DNA of 64,000 nt, taken from the NCBI GenBank assembly GCA_035361075.1, contig DAOSBX010000012.1, positions 1 through 64,000 on the forward strand, written 5' to 3'. Position numbers and translations under genes: made by a program. The notes below the pieces were generated by a model. The model was given only the letters and a program-made list of their open reading frames with translations, did not search any database and was not told the origin of the DNA. Source of the stretch: Candidatus Hydrogenedens sp. GTDB lineage: Bacteria > Hydrogenedentota > Hydrogenedentia > Hydrogenedentales > Hydrogenedentaceae. Positions 25,666-33,963 of this stretch are shown in pieces (the stretch's first letter is position 1; each line of letters starts with the position of its first letter).

Positions 25666-28600
25666 TTACGAGGTGGCTTCAACCAGTTCTTTTAATTTTA
25701 TTGATACAATTTCAGAAACACCGCGTTCCTGCTGAGTGATTCCGATAATAGCATCGGCACAAGCCATCGTTTGTTTATTATGCGTAATGATAATGAACTG
25801 AGAACTATGGGTAAATTCTTTCACAATTTCAAGGAAACGACTGATATTTGTGTCATCCAATGGGGCATCAACCTCGTCAAGGATACAAAATGGGCTGGGT
25901 TTCGTTTTGAATATGGCAAACAATAAAGCGATAGCGGTAAGTGCTTGTTCTCCACCTGAAAGTTGATGTATAGACTGCGGTTTCTTTCCTGGTGGACGTG
26001 CCTCAATTTCGATGCCTGATTCCAATGGGTCATTCTCATCTATCAAATAAATACGGGCATGACCACCATTAAACAATCTTCGGAAAAATTCCTTAAAATG
26101 TTCGCCGACCTCTTTAAATGTCTGTGTGAACATTATAAGAACAGTTTCATCAATCCGACGTATTACTTCTTGTAATTTCTCTCGTGCTTGATTTAAATCT
26201 TTCTGTTGGGATATTAAAAACTCATATCGTTTTGATTGTTCTTCATATTCCTCCACTGCCATCGGATTTACGGTTCCCAAACGTTGAATTTGTTGCCGAA
26301 TTTGTTCTATCTGCTGTTCTCGTTCTGTTTCATCCCATTCATCACTCCCAACATCCGTAGAGGATAACATATCCAGTTCTAATTGATACTCTTCTAATAT
26401 CCGTTGGCGAAGGAATTGAGCCTGTTGATTTATTTGTGAGAGTTCCAGTTCTAACTGGTGTAATTCTTCCTGATTCTTTTGAAGTTCAGCATGTAAATCC
26501 TTAATTGTTCTGGAAACCTGCTCAAAATTCTGGATGTGGTTTTGGTATTGTTCCTGTATTTGAACCAATTCCTGTTGGGCTACCTGACGGGTTTCGCTTA
26601 ATTGAGTTAATTTTGCCCTTGTGTCGGCTATCTTTTCTTGAACCAACTTGATTTCGTTTGTTAAATTTTGGGTTTGTTTTGATGATTCATCGGAGGTTGT
26701 TTCCACATTTGATGTCTCTTGAGCCAATCGGGCAAGGTTATTATCAACTTCTTGTAACTGAGAGGTAAGCTCGGTAGCATGGACAAGCAAATTAGTTATT
26801 CGTTGTCTGATGCGCTCCAACCCATTACGATACTGGTTTAATTCTTGTTGTTGCTGGTCAATTTCACTCTTTAATTGCGTATCATCCTTTATAATCAAAT
26901 GTGCTTCCTGGTCTGTTTTAGCCACTTCAGCGTTGATTTTTGACGCTTCATTTTCTAAGTCATTAATTGATGCGGATAACTGCGTGATGAGGTTCGAAAT
27001 TTGTTCTTGCTGTGCAACAAGACGGGCTCGTTCAATTTGTATCTGTTGAATTTGCAGTGACCAATTATTTTGTTCGTTTTGTAAAGCCCGTATTTGTTGT
27101 TTTAAAAGTTCTAATTGCTCATTATATTGTTTTATATGTTCTGCTGTTTCTTGGATGTGTTGATTTGTAGTGGCTTGCTGTTGTTCTAATTCCTCAATTT
27201 CAGAGACACGAGTTAGAAGGCCACGTGCCTCTTGTTTCGTTCTACCGCCTGTAACTGCACCAGATTGATTAATAATTTCCCCTTCCATCGTTACCAATTT
27301 TGGATATTGCTGGTAGGTTCGTGCAATTTGGATAGCATCATCAATGGTCTGCACCAGATAGGTATTGTAAAGTAAATATTGCAGTGCAGGTATAATTGGA
27401 GTATCAACATGAACAAAATCTATTGCTGGGCCAATAACTCCTGGATGTGGGTCTAATTCAGGGTAGGATGGGGTTGTGCTGGGTCGAAGAGTATCAAGCG
27501 GTAAAAAGGTAACCCGACCTGCCCAATGTTCTTTCAGAAATGCAATGGCTATCTTTGCGGAGTCTGCTGTTTGGACAACTATATTATTAATATTTCCACC
27601 CAACGCGGATTCAATGGCTAATTCGTAACCACGTTCTGTGCGGATTAAGTCGCCAATGGGTCCTAAAATGTGTTCACCGCCTAAAAGTCCCTCATTTTTT
27701 GCATTCATTACCGCTCGAACACCACTGGCAAAACCTTCATACCTCTCACGAAGTTCGTTTAAGGAATGAAGTCGTGCTTCTATTCTACTTATACGTTCTC
27801 TTAATTGCTGATGTTTTTGCTCTGCTTGCTGAATCCTTTTCTCGGTCTCTGAAAGTTCGAATTGGACTTGTTCTGTTTTTTTAATCAGTTCTTTTATATG
27901 GACTTGCTTCTTCTGGATTTCCATATCCAGTTGTTGTTTCTGCTGTTCCAAATCATTACGTGTCTTTTCATGTGTCTGAATTGTTTCTTGTATTTCTGCA
28001 ATGTGTTTTTGTATTGACTGTTGTTGAGATTGTAGTATCTGAATTCGAGACTGAATTTGATTTTTAGAATTGATATGGTCAATAAGAAATTGTTGTTTCT
28101 TGGTTAATTCCAATTCTGTTTGTTGAATCTGTTTTAATTGTTTTTCTTCTTCCTTTTTGGTTGATTCTAACGTATTCCCCAATTCTTTAATTTGATTGGA
28201 CAACTCTATTTTTTTCTGTTCTAATTGAACAATTTCGTTTTTTATCTCCTGCAAACGAAATGATAGGTGTTGTTTTTCCTGTTCCGTTTCTTTCTTGCGG
28301 AGTGATAAGTATTCTAACTCACGTTGATGCAAGCCCAACTGTGATTCAAGGTGTTCTAAGTTCGTTTCCAAATTATGAAACTGTTCTCGTTTCTCTGAGA
28401 GAAGTTTTTCAATTTCAGAACGTTTGAGGTAATTCTGTTCTTCTTCCGTTTCTAATTTTGTTTGTAGATTTACCTTTTCATGGTAGTTTTTCTTTTTCTC
28501 ATTTAATTCGTGTCGCAGGTCGTGGATTTTTTCCTGTAGCGTATTGAACAAAAACCAGGCATTACGCACCTCAAACTCTTTAAGTTTTTGGGTTAGATTA

Positions 28601-29247
28601 CGATAGCGTTGTGCTATTTGAGCCTGCCGTTTTAGACTGCGGAGTTGCCGTTCTACCTCAGCGATAACATCTTGAAGACGGAGCAGATTCTGTTCTGCTG
28701 ATTCTAATTTTCGGACTGCAATTTTACGACGGGATTTATATTTAACAATACCTGCGACTTCTTCGAACAGATAACGGCGGTCTTCAGGATGTGTGCTGAT
28801 AATTAAATCAATTTTCCCCTGTCCTATAATAGAGTAAGAATCTGTTCCTACGCCAGTATCCATAAATAGTTCTGTAATGTCTTTAAGTCGGCAGGGGGAT
28901 TTATTAATAAAGTATTCCCCATCCCCTGTACGATATACCTTACGAGTTATTTGAATTTCATTAAAGTCAACGGGTAATTTGCCATCATGATTATCAAAGG
29001 TAATAGTGGCTTCAGCCATGCCGAGAGCAGAACGATTTTCACTTCCATTGAAAATGACTTCTGCCATCTGCATGGTTCGAAGTTCTCGCGTGCTTTGTTC
29101 GCCTAATACCCAGCGAATAGCATCAAGGATATTACTCTTCCCACATCCATTGGGTCCAACTATCACCGTTATCCCCGGATTAAAGGATAATGCAGTCTTT
29201 TCAGCAAACGATTTGAAACCTATAAGTTCTATCTGTTTTAGATACAT
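25666..29247 (-). CDS. smc: Chromosome segregation protein SMC
   Basis: 1193 residues, full length for bacterial SMC. It organises and compacts the chromosome with ScpA/ScpB. N-terminal ATPase head: LIGFKSFAEKTALSFNPGITVIVGPNGCGKSNILDAIRWVLGEQS (Walker A). Coiled coil 1 follows (about 165-500, Glu/Gln-rich), then the hinge (about 510-650: GLLGGEHILGPIGDLIRTERGYELAIESALGG) and coiled coil 2. The C-terminal head has the LSGGEQALTAIALLFAIF signature and Walker B CILDEVDAPLDDTN. The coils are unusually Gln-rich. The start has AAGG upstream. scpA and scpB are not in view. Confidence 0.97.
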   Translation of the reverse strand: MYLKQIELIGFKSFAEKTALSFNPGITVIVGPNGCGKSNILDAIRWVLGEQSTRELRTMQMAEVIFNGSENRSALGMAEATITFDNHDGKLPVDFNEIQITRKVYRTGDGEYFINKSPCRLKDITELFMDTGVGTDSYSIIGQGKIDLIISTHPEDRRYLFEEVAGIVKYKSRRKIAVRKLESAEQNLLRLQDVIAEVERQLRSLKRQAQIAQRYRNLTQKLKEFEVRNAWFLFNTLQEKIHDLRHELNEKKKNYHEKVNLQTKLETEEEQNYLKRSEIEKLLSEKREQFHNLETNLEHLESQLGLHQRELEYLSLRKKETEQEKQHLSFRLQEIKNEIVQLEQKKIELSNQIKELGNTLESTKKEEEKQLKQIQQTELELTKKQQFLIDHINSKNQIQSRIQILQSQQQSIQKHIAEIQETIQTHEKTRNDLEQQKQQLDMEIQKKQVHIKELIKKTEQVQFELSETEKRIQQAEQKHQQLRERISRIEARLHSLNELRERYEGFASGVRAVMNAKNEGLLGGEHILGPIGDLIRTERGYELAIESALGGNINNIVVQTADSAKIAIAFLKEHWAGRVTFLPLDTLRPSTTPSYPELDPHPGVIGPAIDFVHVDTPIIPALQYLLYNTYLVQTIDDAIQIARTYQQYPKLVTMEGEIINQSGAVTGGRTKQEARGLLTRVSEIEELEQQQATTNQHIQETAEHIKQYNEQLELLKQQIRALQNEQNNWSLQIQQIQIERARLVAQQEQISNLITQLSASINDLENEASKINAEVAKTDQEAHLIIKDDTQLKSEIDQQQQELNQYRNGLERIRQRITNLLVHATELTSQLQEVDNNLARLAQETSNVETTSDESSKQTQNLTNEIKLVQEKIADTRAKLTQLSETRQVAQQELVQIQEQYQNHIQNFEQVSRTIKDLHAELQKNQEELHQLELELSQINQQAQFLRQRILEEYQLELDMLSSTDVGSDEWDETEREQQIEQIRQQIQRLGTVNPMAVEEYEEQSKRYEFLISQQKDLNQAREKLQEVIRRIDETVLIMFTQTFKEVGEHFKEFFRRLFNGGHARIYLIDENDPLESGIEIEARPPGKKPQSIHQLSGGEQALTAIALLFAIFKTKPSPFCILDEVDAPLDDTNISRFLEIVKEFTHSSQFIIITHNKQTMACADAIIGITQQERGVSEIVSIKLKELVEATS

Positions 29248-29305
29248 GAACCTTTTTATTTGCCTCCTGTTTCATGATTATAAAAGAAAGAGCCATAGTT
29301 TTTCA

Positions 29306-30091
29306 TTATGTATTTTTTATCATAATTCGTTCAATCCGTGTCGCCTTCCCATTCTTTTCATCTATTTCCAATACAACAGCACAAAACACGGTGGGTCCAC
29401 TTGCTACTTCCCATTTTTTAGGAATCCCTGTGACGAAACGGAGAAGTACTCGGTCAATCTGCATGCCGATAACTGAATGGTATGGTCCGCACATCCCAAT
29501 ATCAGAAATGTAAGCAGTTCCGTTCGGTAGTATCCATTCATCGGCAGTTTGCACATGCGTATGTGTTCCTACAATGGCACTGCATTTGCCATCAAGATAC
29601 CAGGCAAGTGCCAATTTCTCCGCAGTGGCTTCTGCATGAATGTCTATAATAATTATTGATGTTTCTTTGGATATTTCGTTGACGACTTCCTCTGCACGAC
29701 GGAAAGGACAGTCCACAGGCTCCATAAAAACCCTGCCTAATAAGGAAATAATCCCTACTTTTATCCCATTATTGGTGCTTAAAATCATATAATTCTTACC
29801 AGGGGTTGAAGGAGGCAAATTTGCAGGCTTCACTACATCGCTATCGTTTTCTAACGCCTCTGTTATCGAGTCATACCTCCAGATATGATTACCAAGGGTA
29901 AATCCATGAATACCAGTTTTTCGTAAGGCGTTCAATGTCTCGGGAGTTACTCCCAAACCACCAGCACTATTCTCCGCATTTGCAAGGATGAGGTCAAAGT
30001 GACGCTCTTTCTGTAATTTTGGCAGGACTTCATGCACAACAGCCCTGCCTGGTTTACCTATAATATCACCTAAAAAAAGAACATTTAGCAT
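29306..30091 (-). CDS. ymdB: YmdB-family metallophosphoesterase (TIGR00282)
   Basis: 261 residues from ATG 30091 (AGGG upstream). The family contains 2',3'-cyclic nucleotide phosphodiesterases with a di-iron site, needed for biofilm and motility switching in Bacillus. Motifs: NVLFLGDIIGKPGRAVVHEVLP, ILANAENSAGGLGVTPETLNALRKTGIHGFTLGNHIWRYD, IIIDIHAEATAEKLALAWYLDG, and SAIVGTHTHVQTADEWILPNGTAYISDIGMCGPYHSVIGM. The metal ligands Asp, Glu, Asn and His are all visible. It follows rny by 58 bases, the same gene order as ymdA-ymdB in Bacillus. Earlier in-frame starts up to 30130 are less likely. Confidence 0.93.
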   Translation of the reverse strand: MLNVLFLGDIIGKPGRAVVHEVLPKLQKERHFDLILANAENSAGGLGVTPETLNALRKTGIHGFTLGNHIWRYDSITEALENDSDVVKPANLPPSTPGKNYMILSTNNGIKVGIISLLGRVFMEPVDCPFRRAEEVVNEISKETSIIIIDIHAEATAEKLALAWYLDGKCSAIVGTHTHVQTADEWILPNGTAYISDIGMCGPYHSVIGMQIDRVLLRFVTGIPKKWEVASGPTVFCAVVLEIDEKNGKATRIERIMIKNT

Positions 30092-30149
30092 GCTTTTCCC
30101 TATCATGATACTTTTTAACAAAATTATCAATTATCATTGCATCTGTTTT

Positions 30150-31715
30150 TTACTTTGCTGTTTCAACAGCCCGCGTCTCGCGAACAACTGTTACCTTAAT
30201 CTGTCCTGGATAAGTTAGCTCGCTTTCTATTTTGCGGGCTAAATCACGAGCAAGAACCGTTGCCTCGGCGTCACTAACTTGATTCGGTTGAACCATTACA
30301 CGAACTTCACGGCCAGCCTGAATCGCATACGCTTTTTCCACACCTGGGAAGGAGGAGCAAATTGTTTCCAACTGTTCCAACCGTTTCAGGTAAATTTGCA
30401 AACTTTCGCTTCTTGCACCGGGTCGCGATGCAGACATGGCGTCTGCTGCCTGAATTAATACCGCCAATACAGAGTTGTTAGGCATATCTCCATGATGAGC
30501 ACCGATAGCATTGGCAATTGTTTCGGACTCACCGTAACGTTTCGCTAAATCATGCCCAAGAACAGCATGGGCTCCTTCAACTTCGTGGGTCAATGCTTTA
30601 CCTATATCATGGATTAGGCCTGCTCGTTTTGCTTCCTGGATATTCAACCCGAGTTCTCCTGCCATAATCCCTGTTAGATGTGAAACCTCTATAGAATGCC
30701 GTAGGACATTTTGTCCATAAGAAGTACGGAAACTTAATTTCCCTAATAATTTAATGATTTCCGGATGCAATCCGTGGACATCTGCCTCCAGACAGGCTTC
30801 CTCACCACGTTCTCGTATCGTTTGATTCAGTTCCTCAGTAACTTTCTCAACTAACTCTTCAATTCGTGCGGGGTGAATTCTACCATCCTGTATCATTCGT
30901 TCAAGAACTAATTTCGCAATTTGCCGACGTATAGGGTCAAAACCGGAGATAATAACTGCTTCTGGGGTATCGTCAATAATAATATTGACGCCCGTTGCAT
31001 TTTCCAATGTGCGGATATTACGTCCTTCACGCCCAATTATCCTACCTTTCATTTCTTCATTGGGCAAGGAAACAACCGTTACGGTCGATTCTGCAACATG
31101 GTCAACTGCACACCTCTGGATTGCTTCACCAATAATCCATTTAGCACGTTTATCCGCTTCCTCTTTCAGTTCATCTTCGATTCGTTTCAGATGTAGGGCA
31201 GAATCACGCTTCACCTCTGTTTCTAACATAGTAAAGAGTTCTTTACGTGCCTGCTCTGTAGTCATTCCAGCTATCGTTTCCAACCGTTTAAGTTGTTCCT
31301 GCTGTAAGGCTGTGATTCGTTCCCGCTCTTTGTCTAACTGTTTTTCACGTTGAACCAAATCACGTTCCTGAGTGCTTAACTGGATTGCCGTCCTGTCAAG
31401 GGCTTCAGCACGTTTCTCAATGGCTTCTTCTTTTGCTTGAATCCGCTTTTCAAGGTTGGCAATCTCACGACGCATCTCGCGACCTTCCTGCTCTAATTTA
31501 GAGCGGATTTCAACTTCAATTTCGCGGGCTCGGGTTTTTGCATCACGGATAATTACCGCAGATTCCCGTTCGGCATCAGTTATCATCTGGGCGGATTCAC
31601 GATGGGCACGACTTAAAATGCTGTTCGAACGAATCCGAACCACAAGCAACGTGCAGATAACACCAACAAGAATCCCAATAATCCCGCCTCCAATTGCATA
31701 ATACAACATTAGCAT
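30150..31715 (-). CDS. rny: Ribonuclease Y
   Basis: Membrane-anchored endoribonuclease that initiates mRNA decay; 521 residues. It has one N-terminal membrane helix (YAIGGGIIGILVGVICTLLVV), then a long charged coiled coil (about 35-205) and a KH domain (GRIIGREGRNIRTLENATGVNIIIDDTPEAVIISGFDP). An HD domain follows: NVLRHSIEVSHLTGIMAGELGL, then GLIHDIGKALTHEVEGAHAVLG and IGAHHGD (His/Asp metal ligands). The C-terminal domain ends in REVRVMVQPN and GQIKVTVVRETRAVE. GGAGGAG precedes the ATG. It heads the minus-strand run rny-ymdB-smc. Confidence 0.97.
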   Translation of the reverse strand: MLMLYYAIGGGIIGILVGVICTLLVVRIRSNSILSRAHRESAQMITDAERESAVIIRDAKTRAREIEVEIRSKLEQEGREMRREIANLEKRIQAKEEAIEKRAEALDRTAIQLSTQERDLVQREKQLDKERERITALQQEQLKRLETIAGMTTEQARKELFTMLETEVKRDSALHLKRIEDELKEEADKRAKWIIGEAIQRCAVDHVAESTVTVVSLPNEEMKGRIIGREGRNIRTLENATGVNIIIDDTPEAVIISGFDPIRRQIAKLVLERMIQDGRIHPARIEELVEKVTEELNQTIRERGEEACLEADVHGLHPEIIKLLGKLSFRTSYGQNVLRHSIEVSHLTGIMAGELGLNIQEAKRAGLIHDIGKALTHEVEGAHAVLGHDLAKRYGESETIANAIGAHHGDMPNNSVLAVLIQAADAMSASRPGARSESLQIYLKRLEQLETICSSFPGVEKAYAIQAGREVRVMVQPNQVSDAEATVLARDLARKIESELTYPGQIKVTVVRETRAVETAK

Positions 31716-31869
31716 AGGTAACTCCTCCTTCTTTACTGGAAAAGGCTGGGGAAGGAAACCTGCACATCAGAGGGGTAACACATTCACCAACACACTACTT
31801 GTAAAATCTATGGTGTTGATGATATGTATAATAAGGGTAAAGTAATAGTTAAATGCCTATTAAAATCTG

Positions 31870-31912
31870 AGACATATATCGAACATACCGGGGTATACCG
31901 ATATGTCTTTTT
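31870..31912 (+). repeat. Imperfect long dyad followed by T-run
   Basis: AGACATAT (31870-31877) and ATATGTCT (31901-31908) form perfect outer arms. The inner ATACC and GGTAT also pair around a GG centre. Ts follow to 31912. It could be a terminator or attenuator read on the plus strand, or an operator, but no plus-strand gene ends upstream. Confidence 0.4.
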
Positions 31913-32249
31913 ATCTCGTAAAACTACAAACATATATTCTTGAACCCCTCGATATATAATAATTTTTCCTTTCCAGAACCTTTTCACAGGGTTTCATTTA
32001 ACATTGAGTTCAATTTTTACTTTCCTGGTTGTTAGCCAAATATAAATTTGGCATGAAAATATTATACCTGTTTTGATTATAAAATACAAAATTGATATAA
32101 GTTATTCCTTCCTTTTCTTTAAGACATGTATAGCATATATCTAATATATACATCAAGATTGACCATAAATAAAAAGAACATGTAAAATTAAAGGGGATTA
32201 ATTGGATTTTTATTGGGAATAAAAATCTACAAAAAATATACATTCTGAC

Positions 32250-32278
32250 TTGACTTTTAAGTTTTTAAATGGTATATT
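32250..32278 (+). promoter_or_regulatory. Sigma-70-type promoter of the Ig-domain gene
   Basis: TTGACT (32250-32255), a 17-base spacer, then TATATT (32273-32278). The predicted transcript starts near 32285 and has a leader of about 85 bases. Good match and optimal spacing; distance to the gene is reasonable. Confidence 0.6.
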
Positions 32279-32286
32279 ATATATGT

Positions 32287-32363
32287 GTCAAGGCTGTAGG
32301 TTGTCCTTGAGGTTTATATTAAAATTTAATAATAACATTTAACCCCTAACCTTAGGGAGGAGA
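32287..32363 (+). promoter_or_regulatory. Leader hairpins beside the ribosome site of the Ig-domain gene
   Basis: A TCAAGG / CCTTGA hairpin (loop CTGTAGGTTGT) lies at the predicted 5' end of the transcript. A CCCTAA-CC-TTAGGG inverted repeat sits directly before GGAGGAG, 8 bases from the ATG. The second hairpin abuts the ribosome site and may affect mRNA stability or translation. Inference only. Confidence 0.35.
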
Positions 32364-32369
32364 AAAACT

Positions 32370-33614
32370 ATGTTAAAACAAAAAAGTTTCACCATGATGC
32401 TGTTGTTAAGCCTTATCTTAGGGCTGGCTGGTAGTTCGTATGCGGTACAACCACCTCCGAACCCGAGCGAACTGGATTTTTGTGGTTTATTAGACGGTGC
32501 CTATAACCTCGTAACGAATGAGTTTGCTTTCTTATTAGAGTTGTTGGGTGATGATGCTGCATTATTGACCATGGTTCAATGTGCAGTAGCAGATATTAAT
32601 GGCGGAATTGTAGATGACCTGCCAACCCCGAATGGGATGTTGGATGGTAATTATGAGTTGCGGATTATTAAAGAGTTGGTGCAAAATCCAGACAAATATG
32701 CTAATCTTGCTTCCGGAACACTACCTGGACAAGTAAAACCAGGTGTAAATCCAACCGATGTGATTAATGCATATAATGCAAACTACCAGATGCTCTATAC
32801 CGATGGGATGTATACATTTCTAAATGGCATGCTTCCCTACTCTTGGCCTTTACTTCGAGGGATTTATCCGACAGTTCCACCATTATGCACGTCACCAGGT
32901 GATCCTCCTGGATGTATCGATAAGGCACTTATCGTAACCTTGTTCCGTAATTTGCTTATGGTTCTTGCAGGTTTTGCAACTGAAGGTGATGATGCCAGTG
33001 CGGAGTCAGTCGCAACAGTAGCAGGTTTGTTAGCATTATGTGATGTGTTGTCACACGGGTCCTGCCTTGTAGATGATATAGAAACTGACCCGAATGCTTA
33101 CGAGAGATTACCAGAGTTCCTCTCCAAAGATGGTGATGCGGATGGTGATGGCTACACGAATTATAAAGAATATGAAGAATATGCAGATGTAAAAGGTCCG
33201 GGTGATGCATTTATTGCAGCGGTATTAGACCCCTCTGTCTATCCAGGGCCTCCTGCTGATGAAAAAGTAAAGATTTACCCGAGCGGAAAAATAAAGGTAG
33301 AAGAAGGTGGAACCATCGACCTGAGAGTTGAAGTAAAAGATATGGTTGGAACTGTCAGTTATGAATGGACACATAATGGAGAACCCTGCGGTGAGAATGC
33401 TCCACGTTTGATAATTCGCGATGTAACCAATGCAGATGCTGGTAATTACCAGTGCGTAGTAACAGATGAGTCCAAAGGAATGTATGCTTCATCGGTAGTA
33501 ATCGTTGAAGTCCTTCCAGAAGGTTCAATGCCAGTTGCAACAGGAATCGGTCTTGCGATTGCAGGTGTCCTTTGTTCTGCTGGTGGCGTTTTAGTCCTTC
33601 GCAGAAAAAAGTAA
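32370..33614 (+). CDS. Secreted Ig-domain protein with Ca-binding-type repeat and C-terminal membrane sorting-like tail
   Basis: 414 residues, strong ribosome site GGAGGAG. Signal peptide MLKQKSFTMMLLLSLILGLAG ends near SYA. The first about 245 residues (acidic, Leu-rich) match nothing I recognise. Around residue 253 is DGDADGDGYTNYKEYEEY, an EF-hand/thrombospondin-3-like Asp-rich loop. From about 300 to 385 is an Ig-like domain (PSGKIKVEEGGTIDLRVEV, YEWTHNGEPCGE, RDVTNADAGNYQCVVTDE) with both Cys. The end is MPVATGIGLAIAGVLCSAGGVLVLRRKK, a hydrophobic helix plus RRKK, as in PEP-CTERM or IPTL-CTERM-like sorting signals. It has its own promoter and terminator. Likely an abundant surface-anchored protein; function unknown. 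Confidence 0.8.
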   Translation: MLKQKSFTMMLLLSLILGLAGSSYAVQPPPNPSELDFCGLLDGAYNLVTNEFAFLLELLGDDAALLTMVQCAVADINGGIVDDLPTPNGMLDGNYELRIIKELVQNPDKYANLASGTLPGQVKPGVNPTDVINAYNANYQMLYTDGMYTFLNGMLPYSWPLLRGIYPTVPPLCTSPGDPPGCIDKALIVTLFRNLLMVLAGFATEGDDASAESVATVAGLLALCDVLSHGSCLVDDIETDPNAYERLPEFLSKDGDADGDGYTNYKEYEEYADVKGPGDAFIAAVLDPSVYPGPPADEKVKIYPSGKIKVEEGGTIDLRVEVKDMVGTVSYEWTHNGEPCGENAPRLIIRDVTNADAGNYQCVVTDESKGMYASSVVIVEVLPEGSMPVATGIGLAIAGVLCSAGGVLVLRRKK

Positions 33615-33653
33615 TTTGTTGATTTAGAAATCACATAATATAAATGTTGTTTT

Positions 33654-33684
33654 AGAGGAAGTCAGAAATGACTTCCTCTTTTTT
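33654..33684 (+). terminator. Rho-independent terminator of the Ig-domain gene
   Basis: Perfect 11-bp stem AGAGGAAGTCA / TGACTTCCTCT with a GAAA tetraloop followed by a T-run, 40 bases after the stop codon. Textbook plus-strand terminator. Confidence 0.93.
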
Positions 33685-33963
33685 GTTATTTTTTATTAAA
33701 CTTTTAAATACAAATAATCACGTAAAATTACACGAAACTTTTAGTAAATAAGCACTACGTTTCCAGCCAGAACAAGTAGTACAACATCCTACTTATAGTA
33801 AAAAACCAACATTATCATCGGCATAAAAAGTAATGTAAGCCTCCCACTTACAAACTGAATAGGGAATATGGAGAAAAGGAGTAGGCGATTTATAAACACG
33901 TTAGAAAAAACATTAACATTAAATTTTTTTGCCACCTCTTTCGATACAATATCCAATAAAGTT
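33685..33963. other. Intergenic region between Ig-domain gene and sigma-54 activator
   Basis: No gene is called here. A minus-strand open frame continues past the end of the activator gene in another frame and ends at 33789 (FVSGRLTLLFMPMIMLVFYYK). It has no start of its own and partly resembles the open frame at 6084-6250. A degenerate dyad ACTAC / GTAGT (33754-33780) is also present. Confidence 0.4.

Larger units (their letters stand above)
31716..32369. other. Long divergent intergenic region with dyad, promoter and structured leader
   Basis: About 650 AT-rich bases between rny (minus) and the Ig-domain gene (plus). It contains an imperfect dyad with terminator-like T-run (31870-31912), a near-consensus promoter for the Ig-domain gene (32250-32278) and two short hairpins in its leader. 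I find no convincing gene in the remaining sequence. Confidence 0.5.

Noticed and set aside
26000..28500. Gln-rich repetitive stretch in smc as a tandem repeat or low-complexity insertion
   Set aside because: It is the normal pair of SMC coiled coils with Gln/Glu-biased composition; there is no exact nucleotide repeat.
31716..32369. tRNA or small RNA gene in the long intergenic region
   Set aside because: No T-loop (GTTCRANNC) or acceptor-stem pairing could be found; the same negative result applies to the other intergenic regions.
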